Shown here one piece after another: positions 16,640 to 24,717 of a stretch of 30,251 nt of DNA. Origin of the DNA: M0108 sp049654905 (GTDB lineage: Bacteria; Pseudomonadota; Gammaproteobacteria; Chromatiales; Chromatiaceae). Below the pieces are notes generated by a model that saw only the letters and a program-made list of their open reading frames with translations, was not told the origin of the DNA and ran no database searches. Every line of letters starts with the position of its first letter. Positions within the stretch are counted from its first letter, which is position 1. The stretch is taken from the NCBI GenBank assembly GCA_049654905.1, contig JBASIS010000086.1, forward strand, positions 1-30,251, in the 5' to 3' direction. The translations under genes and the position numbers were made by a program.

Positions 16640-17506
16640 TCAGTGACTTTCTTGGTGAGCCATGTCCAGATAGACGATGGTCAGCACCATGAAGATAAAG
16701 GCCTGCAGCAGGATGATGATGATATGGAAGAGGGCCCAGACAAGCTGAAGGGCCCCTGCGCTGACACTCAATAGGATGCTGTGGCCGTACATGAGTGCGA
16801 TCAGGATGAAGATCATTTCGCCTGCGTAGAGGTTGCCGAAGAGACGCAGGGCAAGCGAGATGGGTTTGGAAATGAGGGTGATGCCCTCTAGTACCAGATT
16901 GGCGGGGATACCCCACTTGCCAAAGGGCTGCAAAGCCAGTTCGCCGACAAAACCGCCGATCCCTTTGATCTTAATACTGTAATAGATAATCAGGATGAAG
17001 ACTGTCAGAGACATGCCAAAGGTGGCGTTCGGGTCCGTGGTTGGCACAATCCGCAGGTAGGCATGATGGGGATCGCCGCCAAAAAGCCCTACGAGGTGGG
17101 CAAAGGCTTGTGGAACCAGGTCAACAGGCAGCAGGTCCATCAGGTTCATGAAGAGGATCCAGACAAAGATGGTCAGGGCCAGGGGCGCGATCATGGGGTT
17201 AACCCCGCTGAAAGAGCCGCGCACATTCTCTTCGATGAAGTCGATGATCCACTCGGCAAAATTCTGCATGGGTCCCGGGACGCCAGACGTGACATTGTCG
17301 GCGACCTTCTTGAAGAACCAGAGGAAGAGGATGCCCAAACCCACGGCCATAAACACGGTATCGACATGGATGGCCCAGAAACCCATGGCCGAGGCCTCCT
17401 CGGCGGTTTGGGCGAAGGTCAAGCCACGATCAGGGAGGACCCCGAGGGTAAGATTGGTCAGATGGTGGTGGATATAGCCTTGCGCGGTTAGAGCTTCGGA
17501 AGCCAT
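16640..17506 (-). CDS. atpB: ATP synthase Fo subunit a
   Basis: The membrane stator that provides the proton half-channels next to the c-ring. The 288-residue protein has five to six hydrophobic helices and the essential Arg221 in LALRLFGNLYAGE, matching Arg210 of E. coli. The N-terminus MASEALTAQGYIHHHLTNLT at ATG 17506 fits the family; the longer frame overlaps atpI and is not needed. It lies 13 nt after atpI and 48 nt before atpE. Confidence 0.97.
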   Translation of the reverse strand: MASEALTAQGYIHHHLTNLTLGVLPDRGLTFAQTAEEASAMGFWAIHVDTVFMAVGLGILFLWFFKKVADNVTSGVPGPMQNFAEWIIDFIEENVRGSFSGVNPMIAPLALTIFVWILFMNLMDLLPVDLVPQAFAHLVGLFGGDPHHAYLRIVPTTDPNATFGMSLTVFILIIYYSIKIKGIGGFVGELALQPFGKWGIPANLVLEGITLISKPISLALRLFGNLYAGEMIFILIALMYGHSILLSVSAGALQLVWALFHIIIILLQAFIFMVLTIVYLDMAHQESH

Positions 17507-17519
17507 CGCCTGTCTCTCT

Positions 17520-17909
17520 TCAAGGTTTCGAACCGGCGCCCCAATAGGGCGCAATCATCGCCGACATCACTTGCGCGGCGAAATAGGCTGCGAGCATGGC
17601 TGGTATGACCAGCCCCTGCACCTTCGCAAAGGCAAAAACAAAGATCCCGACCAGCAGGATCAGCTTACCAATCTCAGCCCCTACGATCTTTCCCAGCAGG
17701 GCTTCGGGCCGTCCCGCCCGGTAGGGTCCGAACACGGTGGCCGCGAACAGGGCCGTGGCCAGGCTGCAGGCCCCGCCACCAATCAGGATGGACAGGGCGG
17801 CTTCTGGCGAAAAGGCCAGGCCAGACAGGGCGAGGACCAAGGTCAGTGCCACCTGGATTAGCAGCATACGGAGGGGTACTTGAATCTGGCGGTTGCCAAA
17901 CACCTTCAT
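17520..17909 (-). CDS. atpI: ATP synthase protein I
   Basis: A small membrane protein encoded first in many proteobacterial atp operons, thought to help c-ring assembly or magnesium supply but not part of the mature enzyme. The 129-residue protein has four hydrophobic segments (about 12-32, 38-58, 75-95, 100-118). The ATG at 17909 lies about 47 nt after the predicted transcription start of the operon promoter. A GGCGG-N7-CCGCC hairpin (17925-17941) sits in this leader, near the GGGG that serves as the ribosome site. Confidence 0.88.
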   Translation of the reverse strand: MKVFGNRQIQVPLRMLLIQVALTLVLALSGLAFSPEAALSILIGGGACSLATALFAATVFGPYRAGRPEALLGKIVGAEIGKLILLVGIFVFAFAKVQGLVIPAMLAAYFAAQVMSAMIAPYWGAGSKP

Positions 17910-17962
17910 GCCGCGACCCCGCCTGGCGGTACTTAGCCGCCTGCAACCCTTAAAGCCCGTGC

Positions 17963-17991
17963 ATTATAAGTCTCGCTTATGCCTGGATCAA
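17963..17991 (-). promoter_or_regulatory. Sigma-70 promoter of the atp operon
   Basis: On the minus strand, TTGATC (17991-17986), a 17-nt spacer and a perfect TATAAT (17968-17963) precede atpI. Transcription should start near 17956, giving a leader of about 47 nt. It lies in the 158-nt gap after parB, so atp genes need not depend on the par/mnmG transcript. Confidence 0.75.
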
Positions 17992-18067
17992 TGGCTGAAC
18001 CAGCCTGTCCATCAAACTCTTTAAATGGTGAATCGGAATCGATCCCCCCACAAGCCTTTATCACGAT

Positions 18068-18982
18068 TTATTTGATGTGGGCCAAGATGCCGTCCAACTC
18101 GTCCAGGCTGTGGTAAGCGATGACCAGGCGACCGCCGCCCCGGTTGCCGGGCTGGATACGGACTTGGGCCCCGAGTCGGTCGGTAAGATCGTCCAGCAGT
18201 CTGCGGACGTCAGGGTCGAGGGTCCCCGGGCGCGCGACGGGGGGTGTTCGGCCCTCTTCCTCCTGCTGCATCTGGCGCACCAGGCGCTCCGTCTCCCGCA
18301 CCGAGAGGCCACGGCTGGTGACCTGGGTCGCGGCGGCACTCTGCCGCGGTCCCTTAATGCCGAGCAGGGCGCGAGCGTGCCCCATTTCCAATTGACCTCG
18401 TTCCAGGGCGCGCTTGACGTCGTCGTTGAGTTCCAGAAGGCGGAGCAGATTGGTGACGCTGGCCCGTGATCGGCCTATGGCCTCGGCGATCTGGGCATGG
18501 GTCAGCCCGAATTCGCCCAATAAACGTTGCAGGGCCGATGCCTCTTCCAGGGGGTTGAGGTCGGCGCGCTGGATGTTTTCGATGAGGGCGATGGCCATGG
18601 CCGACTGGTCGTCGGCCTCCCGGATCACCACCGGGATTTCGCTGAGGCCGGCTTGTTGCGAGGCCCGCCAGCGGCGTTCGCCGGCGAGGATCTCGTAACG
18701 CCCGCCCGCCAGGGTGCGCACGACGATGGGTTGGATCACGCCTTGGGCGGCAATGGAATCCGCCAACTCCCGCAACCCTTCGGGGTCGAAGTCGCGTCGC
18801 GGTTGGAAACGGCCGCGTTCAATCAGGTCCAGGGGGAGGCTGGTCAGGTTGCCCCTGGACTCGCTCGTATCCGGGGCGACATCGGCGGTGTCCGCTAGGT
18901 CGCTAGTGTCCGTATTTCTCTCGTTCAGGCCGCCGAGCAGGGCATCCAGGCCGCGGCCAAGCCCCTTCTTCCTAACATTCAT
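18068..18982 (-). CDS. parB: Chromosome-partitioning protein ParB
   Basis: ParB binds parS sites near the origin and spreads as a CTP-dependent clamp to drive chromosome segregation with ParA. The 304-residue protein opens with the ParA-stimulating MNVRKKGLGRGLDALLG. It has the CTP-binding GERRWR (101-106) and ENIQR (135-139), a helix-turn-helix (about 161-185) that reads parS, and a C-terminal dimer domain. Residues 20-45 form an acidic linker. The start at 18982 has a GAGGA ribosome site. It follows parA by 46 nt. Confidence 0.96.
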   Translation of the reverse strand: MNVRKKGLGRGLDALLGGLNERNTDTSDLADTADVAPDTSESRGNLTSLPLDLIERGRFQPRRDFDPEGLRELADSIAAQGVIQPIVVRTLAGGRYEILAGERRWRASQQAGLSEIPVVIREADDQSAMAIALIENIQRADLNPLEEASALQRLLGEFGLTHAQIAEAIGRSRASVTNLLRLLELNDDVKRALERGQLEMGHARALLGIKGPRQSAAATQVTSRGLSVRETERLVRQMQQEEEGRTPPVARPGTLDPDVRRLLDDLTDRLGAQVRIQPGNRGGGRLVIAYHSLDELDGILAHIK

Positions 18983-19028
18983 GCCGGGTCCTCGTATGGG
19001 GTTTGCTTAACCGGTGTCATCGTCGGCA

Positions 19029-19820
19029 TCAGGACGTGGCCGCCTGGCGTTTCTGCTGGCGGCGGAGCACTTCGCTGGCTAATGCGACATAGGCGATGGA
19101 GCCACGCGAGGCCTTGTCGTAGAGCAGGGCAGGCTGGCCATGACTCGGGGCCTCGGCCAGGCGCACATTGCGGGGAATGATGGTCCGATAGACCTCTTCA
19201 TTAAAGTGGGTGACGAGCTGAGTCGAGACCTGGTTGGCCAGGTTGTTGCGCGGGTCGTGCATGGTGCGCAGGATGCCTTCGATGGCCAGCCCGGGATTTC
19301 GGGTCGCGCGGATCTGGGCGACGGTGTCGAGGAGGGCCGACAGGCCTTCCAGGGCGTAATACTCGCACTGGATCGGGATCAGTACCCCCTGGGCCGCCAC
19401 GAGGGCATTGACCGTCAGCATGTTGAGGGATGGGGGGCAGTCGATGATGACGAATTCGTAGGTGTCCCCCAGATCCGCCAGGACCTGCCGCAGGCGCCGT
19501 TCCCGTTGCGAGGTTTGCATGAGTCCCACCTCGGCGGCGGTCAGGTCGCCGTTGGCGGGGATGAGGTCGAAGCCGGGCACCGGCTCGTCCACCCGGATCA
19601 CGCAGTCACTGAATTCCAGGTCGCCCAGCATGAGGTCGCAGGCGGAATGTGTCAGTTCGCGTTTGTTGACGCCGCAGCCCATGGTGGCGTTACCTTGCGG
19701 GTCCAGGTCCAGCAGCAGGATCCTGCGCTTCATGGAGGCCAGGGACGCGGCCAGGTTGACGGCGGTGGTGGTTTTGCCCACTCCGCCCTTCTGGTTGGCG
19801 ATAGCGATGGTTCTGGGCAT
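19029..19820 (-). CDS. parA: Chromosome-partitioning ATPase ParA (Soj)
   Basis: A deviant Walker ATPase that binds nucleoid DNA as an ATP dimer and is released by ParB. The 263-residue protein has Walker A KGGVGKTT (11-18), the DLDPQGN motif near 38-44, and IIDCPPS for Walker B. The short N-terminus, without a helix-turn-helix, marks it as the chromosomal type rather than a plasmid ParA. rsmG ends 8 nt upstream, supporting an mnmG-rsmG-parA-parB transcript. Confidence 0.96.
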   Translation of the reverse strand: MPRTIAIANQKGGVGKTTTAVNLAASLASMKRRILLLDLDPQGNATMGCGVNKRELTHSACDLMLGDLEFSDCVIRVDEPVPGFDLIPANGDLTAAEVGLMQTSQRERRLRQVLADLGDTYEFVIIDCPPSLNMLTVNALVAAQGVLIPIQCEYYALEGLSALLDTVAQIRATRNPGLAIEGILRTMHDPRNNLANQVSTQLVTHFNEEVYRTIIPRNVRLAEAPSHGQPALLYDKASRGSIAYVALASEVLRRQQKRQAATS

Positions 19821-19828
19821 AGAGGGGT

Positions 19829-20473
19829 TCAGTCCTGGCGGATCTCGATCAGGTGACGCTCGGCGTCGAGGAAGGGCACTTCCAACCGGTGGATGACGGC
19901 GTTGTTGGCCGTCAGGGTGACAAGCGCCTCATCGGGCCGGCGGCCCTTCATCAAGAGCAGGCGGCCAGGGCTGGCGAGCAGCGGCTTGACCGCCAGCCTC
20001 AGGGTCTCCTGGTCGGCGACGGCCCGGGTGATGATAGTAGCGAATTTTTCCCCTGGCCGATATGACTCCAGCCGTGCCTGGACCACCTCGATATTCGCCA
20101 GCCCCAGGTCCATGGTGGCCTGACGGACGAAACGGACCTTCTTGCCGTTACTGTCGAGGAGGACAAATCTTATCTCGGGTTCCAGGATGGCGAGCGGTAG
20201 GCCCGGTAATCCGGCCCCGGTCCCCAGGTCGAGCACGGGCGAGCCCAGCAGGTAGGGGCTGACGGCCAGGCTGTCGAGCAGGTGGCGGGAGACCATCTCC
20301 AGTGGATTGTCCACGGCGGTGAGGTTGTAGACGCGGTTCCACCGGGCCAGCAGGTCAATGAATTGGATCAGCCGGCCCCGTTGTTCCGGGCTTGGATCAA
20401 GGTCGAGGGCCACCAGCCCGGCGTCGAGCCGGGCGCGGGCGGGGGTATGGGGGCCCTTCATGACACTCGCCAT
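19829..20473 (-). CDS. rsmG: 16S rRNA (guanine527-N7)-methyltransferase
   Basis: RsmG (GidB) methylates G527 of 16S rRNA using S-adenosylmethionine; its loss gives low-level streptomycin resistance in other bacteria. The 214-residue protein has WNRVYNLTAVDNP near 45-57 and the SAM-binding loop VLDLGTGAGLPGLP (80-93). Two in-frame ATGs are possible: 20473, used here, and 20461 (MKGPHTPARAR), which has a slightly better upstream GGCGAG. It lies 31 nt after mnmG and 8 nt before parA. Confidence 0.95.
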   Translation of the reverse strand: MASVMKGPHTPARARLDAGLVALDLDPSPEQRGRLIQFIDLLARWNRVYNLTAVDNPLEMVSRHLLDSLAVSPYLLGSPVLDLGTGAGLPGLPLAILEPEIRFVLLDSNGKKVRFVRQATMDLGLANIEVVQARLESYRPGEKFATIITRAVADQETLRLAVKPLLASPGRLLLMKGRRPDEALVTLTANNAVIHRLEVPFLDAERHLIEIRQD

Positions 20474-20504
20474 TCCATATAGTCTTGCAACTGGATCGAG
20501 AGTC

Positions 20505-22379
20505 TCATGCCGTGCGTCGCCGGATATGGATGAGCAGCAGGGAGATGGCCGCCGGGGTCAGGCCGGGGATGCGCGCCGCCTGTCCCAGCGTGGTCGGGCG
20601 GACCCTGAGCAGCTTTTCCCGGACCTCGGCCGAGAGGCCGCGGACCTGGTCGAAGGGGAAATCCGGGGGGAGGGCAGTCTCCTCCTGGGCGCGATGGCGA
20701 TCGATCTCTTGCTGCTGGCGTTCGATGTAGCCAGCGTACTTGGCCTGGATGTCGAGTTGCTCGGCCACCAGGGGGTCCGTCACGCCGGGGCCCATACCGG
20801 GCAGGGTCATCAAGTTCGCGTAATCGACCTTGGGTCGGGCCAGCAGATCCAAGGCACGGGCCTCGCGGCGCAGTTCGTCCCCCAGAACCGCCCGGGCCTG
20901 CTCGGGGTCGAGGGCGGCGGGCCGCAGCCAGGTCTCCCGCAGCCTCTGGCGCTCCCGGGCGATGGCCTCGCGTTTGTCCTCGAACCGGCGCCATTGCGCC
21001 TCGCCCACCAGGCCCAGTTGGCGTCCCGTCTCCGTCAGGCGCAGGTCGGCGTTGTCCTCCCGTAGCAGCAGGCGATATTCGGCGCGGCTGGTGAACATGC
21101 GGTAGGGCTCGCCGGTGCCGCGGGTGGTGAGGTCATCGACCAGGACGCCGAGATAGGCTTCATCCCGGCGTGGCCACCAGGGTGGGCGGCCCTGGACCCG
21201 CAGGGCGGCGTTAGCCCCGGCCAGCAGGCCCTGGGCGGCGGCCTCTTCGTACCCGGTGGTGCCGTTGATCTGCCCTGCGAGGAAAAGCTGGGGCAGGTGG
21301 CGTGATTCCAGGGAGGGGTCCAGATCCCGGGGGTCGAAAAAGTCGTACTCAATGGCATAGCCGGGGCGGGTGATGCGGGCCTGTTCGCAGCCGCGCAGGC
21401 TGCGGACCAGGGTCTCCTGGACGTCATAGGGGAGGCTGGTGGAAATGCCGTTGGGATAGACCTCTCTTGTCGTAAGGCCCTCCGGTTCCAGGAAAATCTG
21501 ATGGCTGGCCTTGTCGGCGAAGCGGACGATCTTGTCTTCGATCGAGGGGCAATAGCGCGGACCCACCCCCTCGATGAGTCCCGTGTAGAGGGGGGAACGC
21601 GAAAGTCCGGCACGGATGATGTCGTGGGTGCGCTCGTTGGTATGGGCGATGTGGCAGCATACCTGGGGCGGGTGATCCTCGGGGCGGCCGAGGTAGGAGA
21701 AGACGGGGACCGGCACGTCGCCAGGCTGCGCTTCCAGCAGGGCGTAGTCGATGCTGCGGCCGTCGATACGCGGTGGCGTCCCGGTCTTGAGCCGTCCCAC
21801 GGTGAAGGGCAGGTCCCGCAGGCATCGCGCCAGGGCGTTGGCTGGCGGATCTCCGGCGCGTCCGCCCTCGTGGCTCGTCAGGCCCACGTGGATGCGCCCG
21901 GCGAGGAAGGTTCCCACCGTCAACACCACGCAGGGGGCGCGAAAGACCAGGCCGATCTTGGTGACGACCCCGGCGACCCGGCCCTCCTCGACCAGGAGAT
22001 CATCCACGGCTTGCTGGAAGATATCCAGGTAAGGGGCATTTTCCACCGCGGAACGTACCACCGCCTTATAAAGTATGCGGTCCGCCTGGGCCCGTGTCGC
22101 TCGCACCGCTGGCCCCTTGCGGGCGTTGAGGATGCGGAACTGGATACCGGCCCGGTCCGTTGCCCGGGCCATCAGGCCGCCCAGGGCGTCGATTTCCTTG
22201 ACCAGATGTCCCTTGCCGATTCCGCCAATGGCGGGATTGCAACTCATCTGGCCTATGGTCTCGATGTTGTGGGTCAACAGCAGGGTGGGGACGCCCATAC
22301 GCGCCGCCGCCAGGGCGGCCTCGGTCCCCGCGTGGCCGCCACCGACCACGATGACGCCGTAACCTGGCTTAGAGGACAT
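20505..22379 (-). CDS. mnmG: tRNA uridine-5-carboxymethylaminomethyl modification enzyme MnmG
   Basis: MnmG (GidA) works with MnmE to place the carboxymethylaminomethyl group on U34 of several tRNAs, using FAD, folate and glycine. The 624-residue protein has the FAD-binding VVGGGHAGTEAALAAAR (11-27), the family motif NPAIGGIGKGHLVKEIDALGG, and the helical C-terminal domain that contacts MnmE. I chose ATG 22379 because GGGAGGG lies 5 nt upstream; the slightly longer frame would need a TTG. Its partner mnmE lies about 5 kb away instead of adjacent, with the moxR-tgpA genes between. No convincing promoter was seen upstream. Confidence 0.97.
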   Translation of the reverse strand: MSSKPGYGVIVVGGGHAGTEAALAAARMGVPTLLLTHNIETIGQMSCNPAIGGIGKGHLVKEIDALGGLMARATDRAGIQFRILNARKGPAVRATRAQADRILYKAVVRSAVENAPYLDIFQQAVDDLLVEEGRVAGVVTKIGLVFRAPCVVLTVGTFLAGRIHVGLTSHEGGRAGDPPANALARCLRDLPFTVGRLKTGTPPRIDGRSIDYALLEAQPGDVPVPVFSYLGRPEDHPPQVCCHIAHTNERTHDIIRAGLSRSPLYTGLIEGVGPRYCPSIEDKIVRFADKASHQIFLEPEGLTTREVYPNGISTSLPYDVQETLVRSLRGCEQARITRPGYAIEYDFFDPRDLDPSLESRHLPQLFLAGQINGTTGYEEAAAQGLLAGANAALRVQGRPPWWPRRDEAYLGVLVDDLTTRGTGEPYRMFTSRAEYRLLLREDNADLRLTETGRQLGLVGEAQWRRFEDKREAIARERQRLRETWLRPAALDPEQARAVLGDELRREARALDLLARPKVDYANLMTLPGMGPGVTDPLVAEQLDIQAKYAGYIERQQQEIDRHRAQEETALPPDFPFDQVRGLSAEVREKLLRVRPTTLGQAARIPGLTPAAISLLLIHIRRRTA

Positions 22380-22723
22380 GCAGCCCTCCCACCTCAATCC
22401 TGTTGTGTCCTGGCGCGCGAGTTTGCATCTAAATAGTTACATGGGTTAGGTGCCCGGCTGCTGGTTAGCCGTCGGCTGGCCTGGGGGCGTTGAGTCGCCT
22501 AAACCGGTATATTAACCCGGTCGGGGCTCGACCCCGCCATTTCCCGCCCCGCTAGGAATCCTATTGGAGGTCTTTGCCATGCCAACCGCGAAAAGCGGCG
22601 CCGCGTTACCGGCATCCTGCCTGGCTCTCCCGGGCGGGCAGTACCTTCTTGTCCTGCGGTTACGCCCGGATGTCTGTCCGGCGAATGGCTCTTTTCAGGC
22701 CCGGCCAGGCTGGGGTTTAGCCC
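22380..22723. other. 344-nt divergent intergenic region between mnmG and moxR
   Basis: It must hold the promoters for mnmG (minus) and the moxR operon (plus), but no textbook pair of -35 and -10 boxes is visible. It contains a TATATT -10-like box within a dyad (22503-22521), a CGGGG-N5-CCCCG hairpin (22522-22536), and a possible 50-codon ORF starting at 22579. The first 100 nt next to mnmG include an AT-rich patch (22428-22442) that may be the mnmG promoter. Confidence 0.5.
22503..22521 (+). promoter_or_regulatory. Dyad around a -10-like box upstream of moxR
   Basis: ACCGG-N9-CCGGT flanks TATATT (22508-22513), which matches five of six bases of a sigma-70 -10 box. No -35 box at the right distance is visible; TTGAGT at 22490 is too close. 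The arrangement would suit a repressed or activator-dependent promoter, which is inference. Confidence 0.3.
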
Positions 22724-22731
22724 ATGGATAG
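22579..22731 (+). CDS. Possible 50-residue leader ORF overlapping moxR start
   Basis: ATG at 22579 is preceded by a strong GGAGG (22566-22570) at 8-nt spacing, better than the moxR site. The frame runs 50 codons and ends TAG at 22729-22731, overlapping the moxR start (22724) by 8 nt in another frame. The predicted peptide is MPTAKSGAALPASCLALPGG followed by a short Leu/Arg stretch (about 21-30) and a Gly/Pro-rich end. I recognise no family. It may be a leader peptide that couples translation to moxR, or chance in GC-rich DNA. Confidence 0.35.
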   Translation: MPTAKSGAALPASCLALPGGQYLLVLRLRPDVCPANGSFQARPGWGLAHG

Positions 22732-23653
22732 CGCTTTGGCGGGGCAATTGGATGCGGCGCTGCGGGCTGGCGGCGAAATTATCCTGGGCAAGGAACGGGA
22801 ACTGCGCCTGGCTATTGCCTGCCTGCTGGCGCGGGGCCACCTCTTGATCGAGGACCTACCCGGGGTCGGCAAGACGACCCTTGCCCATCTGCTGGCGCGG
22901 CTGTTGGGTCTGGATTATGCCCGCATCCAATTTACCAGCGATCTGCTGCCTGCCGATATCATCGGGACCTCCGTCTTTGAGCGTGCCGCCGAGCGGTTTC
23001 GTTTCCACCCTGGCCCCCTCTTCGCCGAACTGGTCCTGGCGGATGAGATTAACCGCGCCACCCCCAAGGCGCAAAGTGCCCTGCTGGAGGCCATGGAGGA
23101 GCGGCAGGTGACGGTTGAAGGTGAAACCTACCTCCTGCCGGAGCCCTTTTTCGTTATCGCCACCCAGAACCCGACCTTCCAAATCGGCACCTTCCCTCTA
23201 CCGGAATCGCAGCTCGACCGCTTCCTGATGCGGCTGCGCATCGGTTATCCAGCGGCGGCCGCCGAGAAGGCCCTACTGGCGGGGGAGGACCGCCGGGAGA
23301 TGCTGGCCCGGCTGCAACCGGTCCTGGGCCAGGCGGAGATCCGTGCCCTGCAGCAGGCCACCGGTCAGGTCCACGCCGCCCCGCCGATCATTGACTACTG
23401 CTACGACATCATTGCCTTCACCCGGCGCTCGCCGCGCTTTCTGCTGGGCCTGTCACCCCGGGCCGGACTGGCCCTGCTGCGCGCCGCCCGGGCCTGGGCC
23501 CTGCTGGCGGGCCGCGACGCCGTTTATCCCGAGGACGTGCAGGCCGTGCTGGGTTCCTGCGTCGGCCATCGCCTGGAAGCCGGAGGGGCGGATGGCCTAG
23601 GCGGTGGTGACGAGGCCGCTGCCCTCATCCTGGATCAGGTGCCGGTGCGGTGA
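22724..23653 (+). CDS. MoxR-family AAA+ ATPase
   Basis: MoxR ATPases act as chaperone-like machines that mature or activate partner proteins, usually encoded beside DUF58 and vWA or transglutaminase genes. The 309-residue protein has Walker A DLPGVGKTT (44-52), Walker B LVLADEINRA (103-112), sensor 1 ATQNP (146-150), and the C-terminal lid with LGLSPRAGLALLRAARAWA. It fits the AAA_3 plus lid arrangement at usual length. It is the first full-length gene of a three-gene operon: its TGA overlaps the GTG of the DUF58 gene by 3 nt (GTGA). The specific client is unknown; the neighbouring transglutaminase and DUF58 protein are the best candidates. Confidence 0.92.
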   Translation: MDSALAGQLDAALRAGGEIILGKERELRLAIACLLARGHLLIEDLPGVGKTTLAHLLARLLGLDYARIQFTSDLLPADIIGTSVFERAAERFRFHPGPLFAELVLADEINRATPKAQSALLEAMEERQVTVEGETYLLPEPFFVIATQNPTFQIGTFPLPESQLDRFLMRLRIGYPAAAAEKALLAGEDRREMLARLQPVLGQAEIRALQQATGQVHAAPPIIDYCYDIIAFTRRSPRFLLGLSPRAGLALLRAARAWALLAGRDAVYPEDVQAVLGSCVGHRLEAGGADGLGGGDEAAALILDQVPVR

Positions 23654-24717
23654 GGCTGGGGGAACGGCTGCTCGCCCTCTTTGCCGCCCATGTCCGTGTC
23701 TGTCTGCTCTCGCCGGGCGGTCAGGCCCGGGTTTTGCCCCGGGCCATTTATATCTTGCCCACGGGGGCCGGCCTGGTGTTCGGCGGCATCCTGATCCTCA
23801 TGCTGGTGGGCTCCCTCAACTACCAGAATAATCTGGGGCTGCTCTTTACCTTCCTGGCCACCGCCATCGTCCTCGTATCGATGCACCATGCCTGGTTCAA
23901 CCTGCTGGGGTTGGCGGTGACGGCACGGGCGGGCCCCCCGGTCTTCTCCGGCGACTCCGCTCCCTTTGATCTCCTCATCAGCGCCGAGACCGGGCGCCCG
24001 CGCTGGGATCTGCGCCTGTCCACCGCAGGCCATGTGGCGGCGCCCACCGACCTGGAGTCGGGCGCTATAGCCAGTGCGCGCCTGCTATTGCCAACCCAGC
24101 GGCGCGGCATTCGGCACCTCGGCCGGCTGACCCTGGAGACCCGCTATCCTCTGGGTCTGTTCCGGTCCTGGTGTTACCTGGAGACCGCGGCGGAGGTGCT
24201 GGTCTATCCCCGTCCCGCCGATCAGGCCCCGGCACCGATGTCCACCGCCGCAGGTCAAGATGGTGTCCGGGGCGACCGGGACCCTGGGGCGGATGACTTC
24301 GCCGGTCTGCGTGGCTACCGCCTGGGCGACTCGCCCCGCCAACTGGATTGGAAGGCCTATGGTCGGGGTCGAGGTTTGCTCGTGAAGCAGTTTGGCCGTG
24401 ACCGCTCGGATCGGCTCTGGCTTGACTGGGAGCGCCTGCCCCCCGCGGATATCGAAACCCGCCTGAGTTGGCTGTGCCGTCAACTCCTAGATGTCACCCA
24501 ATCGGACCAGGACTTCGGCCTGCGCCTGCCAGGTCGCGAGATTGGTCTTGGGCGCGGCGAGGCCCAGATGCACCTCTGCCTGGGCGCCCTGGCGCGGTTT
24601 GGCCAGGCTCCTCTTACCTCGGAAGATCCGAGCCCAAGCCAGTCCCGGTCGCGAACCTGGCGGGACCGCAAACCCGGATGGTGGCCTATTCGTGGCGCGG
24701 CCAAGGGGCAGGGCTGA
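23650..24717 (+). CDS. DUF58-domain membrane protein
   Basis: A 355-residue protein of the DUF58 family, a vWA-related group nearly always encoded after a MoxR gene. Two membrane helices (about 36-56 and 60-80) are followed by a soluble beta-rich region and the DUF58 signature FAGLRGYRLGDSPRQLDWKA (217-236). The start is GTG at 23650, overlapping the moxR stop, so the two are probably translated in step. The C-terminal 30 residues are Ser/Arg-rich (SPSQSRSRTWRDRKPGWW). Its TGA overlaps the next gene's ATG (TGATG). Molecular function is not established for the family. Confidence 0.9.
   Translation: MRLGERLLALFAAHVRVCLLSPGGQARVLPRAIYILPTGAGLVFGGILILMLVGSLNYQNNLGLLFTFLATAIVLVSMHHAWFNLLGLAVTARAGPPVFSGDSAPFDLLISAETGRPRWDLRLSTAGHVAAPTDLESGAIASARLLLPTQRRGIRHLGRLTLETRYPLGLFRSWCYLETAAEVLVYPRPADQAPAPMSTAAGQDGVRGDRDPGADDFAGLRGYRLGDSPRQLDWKAYGRGRGLLVKQFGRDRSDRLWLDWERLPPADIETRLSWLCRQLLDVTQSDQDFGLRLPGREIGLGRGEAQMHLCLGALARFGQAPLTSEDPSPSQSRSRTWRDRKPGWWPIRGAAKGQG

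Noticed and set aside
17910..20500. parS site expected near parA-parB
   Set aside because: No sequence close to TGTTTCACGTGAAACA was found by eye in this region or the other gaps. A motif scan would settle it.
22380..22397. Upstream TTG start for mnmG giving six extra residues
   Set aside because: The ATG at 22379 has a strong GGGAGGG site at good spacing, and the extra residues would cover that site.
21501..22436. Long plus-strand open frame (311 codons) opposite mnmG
   Set aside because: It is antisense to a certain gene, lacks a family likeness and arises from high GC at third positions. The same applies to frames at 22-828, 1898-2704, 9019-9861, 11688-12380, 12553-13584 and 14594-15550.
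24468..24716. N-terminal extension of the TgpA frame
   Set aside because: It would overlap the DUF58 gene by 250 nt and has no membrane or family features; the TGATG junction at 24715-24719 explains the real start.
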